From: Gracilaria gracilis
Taxonomy: Eukaryota > Rhodophyta > Florideophyceae > Gracilariales > Gracilariaceae
Reading direction: 5' to 3'
DNA length: 64,000 nucleotides
Assembly (NCBI GenBank): GCA_030374805.1
Contig: JARGSG010000013.1
Span: forward strand, 372,001-436,000
Positions within the stretch are counted from its first letter, which is position 1, and the number at the start of each line of letters is the position of its first letter. The position numbers and the translations under genes were made by a program. The notes beneath the pieces were generated by a model. The model was not told where the DNA came from. It saw only the letters and a list, made by a program, of their open reading frames with translations, and searched no databases. Of this stretch, positions 52,017 through 62,155 are shown piece by piece.

Positions 52017-54688
52017 ATGTACCGGCTGAACGCAAGGCTGAGATGTCTGAACTACAAACAAAGACCTCCAGGCTGCGGGTGCATAGCGGCGTTCATGGCT
52101 AAAGCTCGTAGAGATAGAACGGGTTGGATGGTGAGCTTTTCTGGCATGCACAACCATCGAAGGCTGGGCACAGACGAGCAAGGAAAGAAAGAGAAGCGGA
52201 GGAAGGCTGTGAGGGACGCGATAGAGAAGAACTGTCCTTCAGACTTCCGTGTACCTTTCATTCATTTCATACCGCCAGCCCTAAAGAGTTGTGGTGAGGA
52301 AGTCGGTGGTGACCACGACGACGATTTCATGAAGGACGTGATCCCTCTTCGTCCAGGGAGCGTAATGGACTGGCTCTCCGGAAATGGATTGCAGCGTCAG
52401 GACGGCGCGTATATGCATACTCAGGAAGTGCGGGTGTGTAGTGACGTTGAAGTTATAGATGTAGACGCTGAAAAGGCAGCAGGAGCAGGACATGGAAGGA
52501 GAATTGCATCAACTTCAAAAGACGATGGTACTGTATCTGCAGATATTTCGGTTGTTGACGTTACGGAGGAGTACCAAAAGGCCAAGAACTCACAGTTTAT
52601 TAAGGTCCCGGTAAGTTATGCTTTATTGAAAGTTTGGCAACATACAATGTGCTACGAGAGTTAGTCTAACACGTCACAAAGCCTTCCTCCCCATCTGTCT
52701 TCCATTCCATACCACAGCAAGTTCCCTCAGAAGGTAATGAAGCACCGGGCAGTGGGCAGGGAGACGACTGGCAAGGAGACGACGGGCAGGTAGTGCACAG
52801 GCAGGGAGAGGACGGACATGCAGAGCACAGACAGGAAGAGCACAGTCAGGGAGAGCAAAGGCAACTACACCACGCGCAGGAAGAGCAGCGGCACAAAGGG
52901 GAAGGGCGGAGTACCACGGATAGTACCGCCGAGATATCGGATATCTCAACGTATGTAGAGCGCTACACAGAGAAGGAATGCGTGAGACGCATGTTTCTTG
53001 CATATCTGGAGCAAATGGAAATGTCTCACTCGCAAGATTTGCTACAGCACCTCCTATATATTGCTGATGGCTACGGGTTCAAGTTGTCTATTAGGGACTC
53101 CAAATACGTAGAGTATGAAGGGCGGAAGGTGTTACAACGCGGGTATCTGACATGCTCCCTCGAGAACCATGAGCAGTACAAAGGTTCGTACGTCTTTAAG
53201 GTCCTAAGAGTACGCGTTACTGACTCAAACCCTCAGCGATATGCTTTTTCCCCCAATTTCTCCAGGGCGTGTCAAAATCACGAGAGTAACAGAAGCTCCC
53301 TTCAGAACAAGATGACCCCAGAAATGGTTAAGAAGGCCCACCATCTACAACAAACACTTCATCTCCGGTACGGTTCGGTTTTAAGTCTGGTGGAGCAGAA
53401 GTTTGGCGTGAGGATCAATAAAACTGCGCTTCGACGACGTCTGAAGTATATATCAGATTCACGCTATCCGAAAGAGAAAGAATGTCTCCGGCTCTACCAA
53501 AATCTGATACAGCTACAGTCAGAGAATGAGTTGAACAGGGTTTATTGTAGTCGTGGTAGTAATGATGGGCTTCAATTTGTTGCCTGGTGTCTACACCAAT
53601 GGAGAACGGATTACGAATCGTTTGGTATAGTTCCTGGTGTCTCCATCGACTGCAAATCCGTAGCCAACCATTTCAATCTCTCTCTAATTACTGTCAATGG
53701 ACGTGACAACAATGGAAATCTCACTACCTACTTCATGGGCTACATTGAGAATGAAACGGAAAAGAGTTTCCTCTGGTTCCTACGACGATTCAAAGAGTGT
53801 GTCCGAGTATCTCCCAGCATGTTTGCTATAGATCAGTGTGATGCGCTCATTGGAGCGCTGCGACAAGTGTTCCCGTTTTCTTCCATAACGTTGGATGACT
53901 GGCACTTAAACAAAAACCAATCTATCAACTCCGAACGTTGGTGCAAGTGCATACACCGTTCGGGATGGGGAAAAGAGATGGGAGACGCACTGCACGAGCT
54001 GAGGAAAAGTGGCACAATGGAATTGTTCAACACACTCCGGTCGCAGTTAGAACAACGTTTCTTCACAAGCTTTAATGTACCATTTCCAAGATGGTACAAT
54101 TTCCTCTACCGCGAGAACCCAGACATGGTAGTGCGCTGGTTCAAAGATATCACACTCTCTAGTCGCTTCTTCTTTCAAGGCAGTGGGTTCTCTGAATCAT
54201 CAAACAAACAGTATCAGCAATACATTGTTTGGAAGAGAGTACCATTTTCAGAAGTTCCCATCGTCATCAAGAGTGTCACCGAACGGTTGAACTTGGAGCG
54301 CACTCAGAAAGCCACACTCAGCGACACGGCGCTTCGGAACAAGCTCTCCACCTCAGGGCTCCCTCTCACAATGGCGACTTCAACCCGCATGATCCAGACC
54401 TTCACACCGTATTCCATCAAGAAGTTTATGGACTGCAGCATTCGTTTCTCTCCGTACTTCCTGGTCACCAACGTCGAGGTGCTCCAAACCCGAGAAGCAC
54501 CTTTCAACTTCGACCTCGATACCGCAGGTCTCGATGTATCATCTACTCAGCCATTAGCAGTGTTCACCATTCGGATAACCTCCAACCGAGACCCCCAGAA
54601 CCCAGAAACGTATAATGCATACCTTGCCGACTCCCCGAATGATACCACGAATGATACCGTTGGGGGCGTTATGGGGAACTGCATCTGA
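52017..54688 (+). pseudogene. MULE transposase, two exons
   Basis: Exon 1 (to 52610) carries a FAR1/WRKY-like zinc region with LRCLNYKQRPPGCGC and SGMHNHRR. The 71-nt intron 52611-52681 has GTAAGT, a TCTAAC branch-like site and an AG end, and joins exactly in phase (VP to PSSPSV). Exon 2 holds a low-complexity Gln/Glu/His stretch and then the MULE core: GVSIDCKSVANHF (first Asp), FAIDQCDALIGAL (second Asp) and TLDDWHLNKNQS. The TGA at 54686-54688 falls where a SWIM zinc finger expects its second cysteine, so it is probably a lesion. Upstream, the same frame is shared with the Ulp1 domain. Confidence 0.85.
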
Positions 54689-55519
54689 CGATACACAACG
54701 GCGTGGGTGATACCCTGTCCCCATCTTACACGCCTGTTCACAATTTTCAACGACTTAAGCGATCGATGGCCCCATATTAGATCAACTATAAGGAAACGGT
54801 TCCGTATCGAGCATGTATGGCACTTCTATTGGACTCGAGACACCCAGAAATGGAGTCTGAGAGACATACTCCATATGCGTTCTAAAATGGGACCATCACC
54901 CGAGAATGTGAGACGCGAGACGGAGGTCAGCCTTGCACGAGAAGTACTACCATCCACACAATCAGGTGTCCATGAACCACTTCAATCTGAGAACGTAGAC
55001 GTTGGAGAGGTTGTTAACGCGCTGCAAGTTCAAGAGAACGACGCGATGTCTTCGTACGTAACTTACTAAGATTGTAAGGCACTGTGTGACCAGATGTACA
55101 AAGTTGCCGAGACATTCGGGCAAGTTGCTCTCGAAAGTCTGAAGCAATACTTAAGAGAGGGACTGAAACAGTTGAATGACGTAAAGTACCCCAATCGTCC
55201 CCAGCATGTTTTCCCAGCTCCGTCACGCGTTCCTGATCTACCTGCCACTGCTAGAGACGTAGAATCAATAATACAAAACCCGAACCCAGGTCTGGGACGT
55301 TCCCGGAAAAAAAAGAAATCATTCATGAAGCAGCGCCAACCAGCGAAACGGCGACGAAGAAACAACCAGTCTACACAAAATCTTCCAGCCACGAGCCCCT
55401 CTGCATCTGTGGTCAATACTGGTGGTATTACGACCCCAATGCAAGCAATTGAAAGGGCATTGAATGTTGTTGATCATCCAGATAATCAATATGGTCCACA
55501 GAGAGAAACAGAGAGTTAG
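54689..55519 (+). pseudogene. C-terminal part of the MULE transposase
   Basis: Same frame as the transposase exon 2. TTAWVIPCPHLTRLF completes a SWIM-type finger (Cys-x-His). A TAA lies at 55067-55069. The part from 55094 has helices (KVAETFGQVALESLKQYLRE) and a basic nuclear-localisation-like block (AKRRRRNNQ), and ends at 55519. Confidence 0.65.
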
Positions 55520-55789
55520 GATAGATTCTTCTTAATAAAGCAGTATTTGAATGCGTACCTTTAGAGCCATTAGCAGATATAACGCAATGTTGTCTAGCTG
55601 CAGAAGCAGTATCCGCTTGGTAAAGGAGTACGGAGGAGCTACGAAATGAACCTCAGAAACGTAAGAGATGAAACAAACTGAGCGCAAACCAAATGTACCA
55701 AGAGCCGGGGTACCCCAAAAGCCGAAGGACAGCGTCAAAGAGATAGAGAGCAAAAAGCAGAAATGAGCTCCGCGACGCTTGCGTGGCTT

Positions 55790-56067
55790 TCAAAGCGCAA
55801 TGCGCGCGCTTTTTCGAACTTGGCGCTCCCAAACGCTAAGGAGCGCGTTACGTGAGCTGAGTGTAATGGCTCACGCCCCGCAGGGGCGGGAGCCAATAGA
55901 CTTCGCAGCTATGGAGGTTCCTATGACTTGTCGGCAAGAAATTGGCAGAGAGGGGTGTAGGAGCGTGATAAACGTGACAGAGGTTCTAGGCGCAAATGCT
56001 ACAAAGAAAGAGAGGTTCTGGAACCTCTGTTCCACATAACTAACAGTGCGTAGATTTGCCTGGACCC
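55790..56067 (-). repeat. MULE right terminal inverted repeat
   Basis: 278 bp, inverted match to 50161-50438, followed by ACAATCTTG. Confidence 0.92.
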
Positions 56068-56076
56068 ACAATCTTG

Positions 56077-56567
56077 CACATAATGCAATTTTGTAATTCT
56101 GTGTAAGGTTAGTGTTATACGACGCAATTCGAGCCATTTTTTGGGTTTCAAAGTTATTTGATCTCAATTTTGCTCTAAACTTTATATAGGCTTTTCTTGA
56201 AAGCCGTTGAATTCGTATATCTTTGTTGTATCCCAGGACCTGGGTTTTATACTTGGATTTACAAAAGCTATTCTTATATTTTTTCCCAATCTATGGATAG
56301 GTAAAGTTTTACTTTACTTAAAACAGTGAAACAAATTGGATAGAGAACCTTTTCCGATCACTATAGATATATGGCCTTACCAATTTAACTCCTACTCGTA
56401 CATATCTTACCCCTCTTTTTTGTATTGCAGAACATAAATGATGCTCGGCGTTTGTGTCGGCAAATCATCATAACTAGATTCAAGCATTAACTGTTTCTCA
56501 TGGTACAACTGCGTTATCACTGCTTCTGCAGTGCACAAGATTCCGCAAGGAAACGCACTGCGTTTGC
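56077..56567. other. AT-rich intergenic
   Basis: No gene is seen. Probably the 3' part of the gene split by the MULE and the 3' region of the minus-strand gene ending at 56568. Confidence 0.45.
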
Positions 56568-57665
56568 CTATTGTCCTTCGATTTCAATCTCTCTCCATTC
56601 ACCCACCAACGAATTATCCTTGATTCCAATGTGCGCCTTCTCGTTATCAATCCCGAAATACAACGGTTTTCTCCTTCTCTTGTTCAGTTTGCAAGATCCC
56701 GAAACGCTCAACATCTCACTGGCACCGTCAAGCAGATCTTTCACAGTAACCATGGCATTATACTTTTCTCTTCCCTTAATGCCCAACAGCACTCTGCCCA
56801 CGACTGCCATCAAAACCACAATTACAACGATCGCGGAACAAACAGACACACCGATGAACCAGAGGGCATCCAGGTCTGTCCCTGACGCAAAACCGGTGCG
56901 CTTTCGAACTCGTCGCTTTCGAAGACACATGTTTGCAACGAATGCGAGTTCTCTAGGAGAATTAAAGTAGCCCAACGCGTAAAACTGAGCTGCTGCTCGC
57001 AAAAAAAATCCTCATTTGGAACGGATTCGAAGCGTGTTAACGCCATGTCAGCCACTCCCAAAATTGTCCCAAACATGGCCTGTGCCATTAAACGGGTTTA
57101 GGACAGCCAACATATTTGTATCGTTTATAGTCACCTTTGCCGCGCAGCCTTTTCTCACGCCAATGGCACAGGTGAGGTTGAGATCGGCAAGACAGTCACC
57201 ACCAGAGTAGAGAAGACCTATTGGTGAGCCATCAGGCGACCCTTCTTCTTCAGAAGGTAACCTATACACTTCGGTCAATTCTCCAAACGAACATTGGCTC
57301 AATATTATATCCCACTCTGGTGGGCGTACGACAGACATACTTGAATCCAGCAGAAGTTCTTTCTGATTCACACATTGCAACTTAGAGCCGTTTGCCGCTG
57401 GAATTGACGCAAGAGGCAATGATAAATCTTTTCCACCCACATCACCACATTGGACGGCCCTGAAGTACATGTTTCCAAGCTTGGAGTCGGTAAATCCTAT
57501 TCCGTACTTGGAGGTGGGACGGTCTCGTTTGCCCAATGCGGGCAGCAAAACTGGGCGGTCATCAAACGCTTCGTAAACATCCACAGTGACTCCGTTGATA
57601 CCGAATCCACTTATGACGGCGGCGGCAGTGTACAAGGAAACCGCAATGGTCATGGCAATTCCCAT
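56568..57665 (-). CDS. Single-pass membrane protein with extracellular domain, two exons
   Basis: Exon 1 starts at ATG 57665 with a hydrophobic signal (MTIAVSLYTAAAVISGFG) and encodes about 195 residues of extracellular type, with paired cysteines (CGDVGG, QCVNQKE, SQCSFGE, LTCAIG, KGCAAK) and N-glycosylation sites (NGS, NLT, NDT, NGT). Its frame stops at 57048. Exon 2, open from about 57002, carries basic residues and a transmembrane helix (LWFIGVSVCSAIVVIVVLMAV) and a charged cytoplasmic tail ending at 56568. A short intron of roughly 60-90 nt near 56990-57075 must join them. I could not fix its sites. No family is recognised. A cell-surface role is inferred from layout alone. Confidence 0.65.
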
Positions 57666-58352
57666 CCTGGACCTTGCAACGACACCAGTGTCTACCCCGG
57701 GGATAGTAACAGCGCCCAGATTAAGGCAACGCCGTTAATCGTATAGAGCGAGGAGGTGATACCATCGCAGAAAGCGAGCAGTTGCGTGCAGCAATATGTG
57801 GAATACAATGAAGTCGAAGAGAACTGTGTGCACGCCGCTGATGATACGGGACTCGATGCCCACAAGATGAACAGAGAGTGATGCAGACATGACGAGCTTG
57901 CAATGAAGGCAATTTGGGAATGATAGAGGACTGTGGAATGATCACTCAATGACCCCTGCCTCAGTGATCAATGCCACAGCCTTCTATCCCTGTCAGCCAA
58001 GGCACAGTGTAACTTAGATTGATTGAACACGAGCTGTATAAATTCATGGTTTGGATCTCACTGGCTTTGGGAACCTAGACGTATCTAACTTCAGCTAGAG
58101 GTGAACGGAGTTTTATCACGCCACGAGTGGCCACGTAGCACACCCAATAAAGGGCCTGCCCCGCCGACGAACGGTCGGCTGGGCGGCCATCGTTCCTTCC
58201 TTGTCTCAGGTTATGGGCACCATCGCGCCATCGCGCCACCACGCCAACCATAAAAACAGCTGAGCAACTCCGGCGCTCTCTGCGCTGGTTGCCTGCACGT
58301 GTCACTCAGCTTTTATACTCCTCCTCTTTCCTTGAGGACGGCGACCCATCTC
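57666..58352. other. Intergenic, no gene seen
   Basis: Promoter side of the membrane-protein gene. No repeat is recognised. Confidence 0.45.
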
Positions 58353-58702
58353 TACCTTCCTGGGGAGGGCAAAGTGGCGCATCTTTTAAAAACGTTGGAA
58401 TAATGATTAAAATAGTAATAGTTCTGGCATAGCCCTGACACGTGTAGAGTTTTTGCCCTTGAACAACTGCAAAGCCAGAAAATGGCATGTACTTGAGGTC
58501 ATTCATTCGTCTGCTTTTTTGAGGAGTAAAAAACCAAAATGTGGGCGTACGAGCGAAATGGGGCGCTCCACAATTCCCTGGGCATTTGGTCCCCCCTTTC
58601 TTCTGGTACCTGTTTTGGAGGACCGAAACATGATCTGTGAACTTCAAAGAGTCAATGTACCAAATTAACCCACTGCACCGCGTTGCCCTCCCCAGGAAGG
58701 TA
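58353..58702. repeat. Short inverted-repeat element (MITE-like)
   Basis: TACCTTCCTGGGGAGGGCAA at 58353-58372 is repeated exactly inverted at 58683-58702, and similarity goes on inward for about 13 bases with mismatches. The 350-bp body has no gene. No clear target duplication is seen. It may be a MITE or one end of the two-gene element to its right. Confidence 0.55.
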
Positions 58703-58993
58703 CTGTTATGGAAAGACGACTGAGCTACAGAAGAGGATTAAAACGCAATCCGGGCGCTATGAGACACGACGGCTACAGGGGAAGGCGGGAAATACGCCTT
58801 TTGAAACTTACCGGCAAAGGTTAACAAACAAGTTTTCCTTCCAAAAAAATGGACGAGCATTAGAACAATTGGCTGTTACGAAATACTGGACAACAAACTT
58901 TCGATTTTAACCAGTACAGAGACTTGGTGCTTCTTAAAGGAACATTATAGAATAGCTAGAGTAATAAAAGGACACATTTGTTCCGCAAAAAGC

Positions 58994-59859
58994 CTAATTC
59001 ATCTGAATACAAACGATGTCCTCCCGTTTTGCATAGCGGTCATCAGGGGCCTTCAAATCGACATATAAGATACTAGTACCATCTGGAAACCCTAAAATCT
59101 GCTTTTTCTGGACATGTGACTCAACTTTGAAAGGAAGCAGAATTTGGCAGTACGATTTCACTTTTTCCTCAGAAGAGCTCCTTATATTCTTCAGTGATCT
59201 CTGAAATCCTGATATTTTTGGATGATATCCTTTCATAGGATCAAATTTTCGGGTAGGCCAGGCCTTGTGAAGCAATTTTATATTAGTCATTGCCTCAGGC
59301 CATTCAACGGTTAGTTCAAAAACATTGCCATTTTTCCCCACATGACTCTCGATATTATCGACTTGGAATCCGGAAGGTAGGGATATAGCCAAGCTAGCAA
59401 ACTCCACAGTTGTGTCCTCGTCTTTCCAAACGGATTGCAAGACAAGGGGAAAAAACTCCCCAGGTTTCCGTATAACCCGTGGATCTTGATCATCTCTCTC
59501 ATCTGCTTCATCATCATCGTCTACTAGATCAACCACGTTTAAATTTTGATTTTCAATATTTCCAGCGGTACATCTGGCGTTCAGCATCTGCGCAGCATTT
59601 GCTGTAAAAGCCGTTAGAAAAAATAAATTAAAAATATTTAGGGAAACAACTTACTTGCAGTTTCAAGCTTTTCGGCTTTGATCTTAGAGTACTTGTTTCT
59701 AAATTTTGAAAGCCGAAATGACTGGAAAAGAGGATCCATTTTGTAAACGTCGGCAGCAGACTCGTCACCAGTGAGTTCCTCTTTATCAAACATTTCATGA
59801 AGACGGCGAACGGCAGCAGAGTCATCTGTCAGTCTTGGTCTCTTCGGTCTTGGTGCCAT
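58994..59859 (-). CDS. Transposon-linked protein of unknown function, two exons
   Basis: Exon 1 (59859-59655) starts MAPRPKRPRLTDD, and exon 2 (59601-58994) ends with a stop at 58994. The 53-nt intron 59602-59654 has GTAAGT and TTTTACAG, and the phase joins cleanly, giving 270 residues. The N-terminus has a basic nuclear-type signal and a helical AAVRRLHEMFDKEELTGDES segment, then an acidic hinge (VDLVDDDDEADERDD). A beta-rich C-terminal domain follows (FFPLVLQSVWKDED, VEWPEAMTNIKLLHKAWP, YHPKISGFQRSLKNIR). I know this layout from families spread in oomycete, diatom and algal genomes beside DDE transposases, but I cannot name one. Unbroken. Confidence 0.7.
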
Positions 59860-61013
59860 AGTGTAGATGAGGAAGTAGTAGTAGAGCAGAAAAAGGGTGT
59901 AGATAATTACCGGACTTTTTGTTGGCCAACTCGGGTTGTGAAGAAAAAGCTAAATGCTTCGGCTTTTATACGAAACTTTGAGCACAATTCTGAGCTTTGC
60001 ATTACGTTTTCAAGCCCATGTAGGAGATACAGTTCTAAAATTTTGGTGACTACTTATGACGTGCCAAGATTAGTAAGCAGCAATTTATCCATGTGCAACG
60101 CACTTGATGTGACCACTGCATAATTTGGATTGCAATCCTTTTGGGTGAAGTGTATGAAAGGCTCCAGTACCCGCCAGGACGTTTAGGCAGTGTCTTGAAG
60201 GACTCCTCGGGAATAGGTTGTATCCTTTTAGGGATTATTATTTTTCAAGTTTCAAACTATATGGCCTTCCCGAACGAAGGAGAAGTATGCAGTTTTCCCG
60301 TGCTTCCGATATTCATAGTTGAACAATGGCTGTGATTCTACATTTAAAACAAGTTTCAGAGTGTGAAAATCAACATAATTGATTGTCTTGGGGCCACCCA
60401 AGATACTCACATAACATTCAGTGTGCAATGAAAAGTGCTTATTGAGATTTTTGACTTCATAATACGTAAATAGATGTTAGAACGGCTACTTTTTCTGGTT
60501 TTGCGTTTCGTGTTTTAGAAATCTTTTAAAAGTTATTGATTAACACAACATGGATTTGAAGGAACATCATACAGCTCATTTGTTTTTTGATAATAAAAAT
60601 ACGACAGCCTGTCGGAGGGAGTAGAAGAGCTTTGTTCACAGTTGAGAATTTGAAATGTGAATATTCACAGTTTGCTTCACAGTTTGTTTCACGACTCACA
60701 TTGACGACATGCTGGTACTTAAATGACCAATTCTGCGTAGGACTTTCTCTTAGGGATGGTATCCCATGCTGAGCTGGCTTAATTACTTGATTACAGTTTA
60801 CAATAGAATTATACTACAATATTTAGTAAGCACTGTTGCAACCTTCTGAAGCAGTGAGTTTCTCATCAAAGTATTTTAATGACAAACGTAGGAGGTGGAA
60901 AAATATAACCGCTATCGTTTTTTACAGCACCGAAAATTTAAGGATGGCACAAAAGCCATATATAAGAGCGGCGGTAAGACTCAGAAGGATTTGCAACAAC
61001 ACCACATCTGAAG
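59860..61013. other. Spacer between two divergent transposon genes
   Basis: AT-rich, with frames of 60-110 codons but no domain. It probably holds the promoters of both genes and perhaps upstream exons of the transposase (a frame at 60836-61192 overlaps it in another phase). Confidence 0.45.
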
Positions 61014-61922
61014 ATGGTATACCGAAAACAAACGAGTCCCGCTACCTTTCGGGCCGCAACTATTTCCATCATTCGAAAGTCGCGCCGCTCTACTTCGCCT
61101 ATACATGTTGCGCGATTCCGGTCACTCTTTGGGGTCAGCTACGACACCTGTGCAAAAGTTTGGAACACTTTGCTCAACGAAATGCCTTCTAGAAGTCAAC
61201 CAAAGCACCTATTATGGGCCCTTCTTTTCCTCCGTCAGTACTGTGTTGAACATGGGAACACTGTTTTATGTAATATTGACGAGAAGACTTTTCGAAAGTG
61301 GTGTTGGACGTTCGTTAACTTGATGTCTAATATTAAAATTGTAAGTTTGGCAAATGCGCTAAAGTTTTTATATGCTGCTAACCAGCCCCTGTTCAAGATT
61401 AAATAGGGAGAAAGGTTTAAAGGGGAACCATTTCTGAACTGCTTTGTTTCCGTTGATGGAGTGGATTGCAGAATTTCTGAGCCGTTCCCATTTTCTCCCG
61501 TTTGGTACTCTCACAAGTTTAAAGTAGCAGGGATAAGATATGAAACTGGAATATCTATTAGCACTGGACATGTGGTGTGGATTCATGGAGGATTCCCGTG
61601 TGGTTTGCTACCAGATCTTAAGATATTTCGACTGCTGATGAAGCAAAAATTGGCAATCAATGAGAAGGTAATTGCAGATGACGTCTATAAGGACGGAAAG
61701 TGTATTTTAAGAGGAGGTTTCGGCTTGAATCTTATGGAGAAAAGTATGCACACATTGATTAGGGCACGGCATGAAACGTTTCATCATCGACTTAAACAAT
61801 TTTCAGTGATTGAATTTCGTTTTCGACATCCTCTTTATCGCCATGTACATTGTTTTCATGCCGTGGCAAATATCGTTCAAATGTCAATTTTGAATGAGGA
61901 ACCTCTGTTCTCTTTACCCTAA
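61014..61922 (+). pseudogene. DDE transposase (PIF/IS5-like), one in-frame stop
   Basis: One frame carries LFGVSYDTCAKVWNTLL, PKHLLWALLFLRQYCVEHG and DEKTFRKWCWTFVNLMSN. It reaches a TAG at 61404-61406 and continues in the same frame with FVSVDGVDCRISEPFPF (first Asp), WYSHKFKVAGIRYETGISIS, VVWIHGGFPCGLLPD and KVIADDVYKDG (second Asp). The probable Glu region (RARHETFHHRLKQF) follows and the frame stops at 61922. The order is that of DDE_Tnp_4-type enzymes found in diatoms and oomycetes. A TACCCTAAA...TTTAGGGTA hairpin lies right at the stop. Only one break, so recently lost. No ATG is obvious at the start, so a 5' exon is likely. Confidence 0.75.
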
Positions 61923-62155
61923 ATCTGGTTTAGGGTATACTGCATATTTTTAAAGTTCAATGTGTTCTTATTGAAAGCAATTTAGCTCAGGGCCGTATTT
62001 GTGACTGCGGATTTTGGGAGGTTCTTTCTTCGTCACAAGTCATGGCCGTTTTGGCGAAGGTCAGTCAACAGAGTCAATTTGTAGTCAAATGAAGCTCCTC
62101 AGTTATATAAAACGCCTCGTAACTTCAATAGCATTGAAGTATCTTTATTACATTG

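Larger units (their letters stand above)
50161..56067 (+). mobile_element. Mutator-like element (MULE) with Ulp1 protease, long TIRs
   Basis: Terminal inverted repeats of 278 bp (50161-50438 and 55790-56067) begin GGGTCCAGGCAAATCTACGC and are highly similar. ACAATCTTG flanks both ends (50152-50160 and 56068-56076), a 9-bp target duplication as expected for Mutator. Inside are an Ulp1-like cysteine protease, a FAR1-like zinc region, a MULE DDE transposase and a SWIM-like finger. Ulp1-carrying MULEs are known in plants (KI-MULE/Kaonashi type). A few stops and frame changes break the genes, but the ends and target duplication are perfect, so insertion is recent. Confidence 0.93.
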
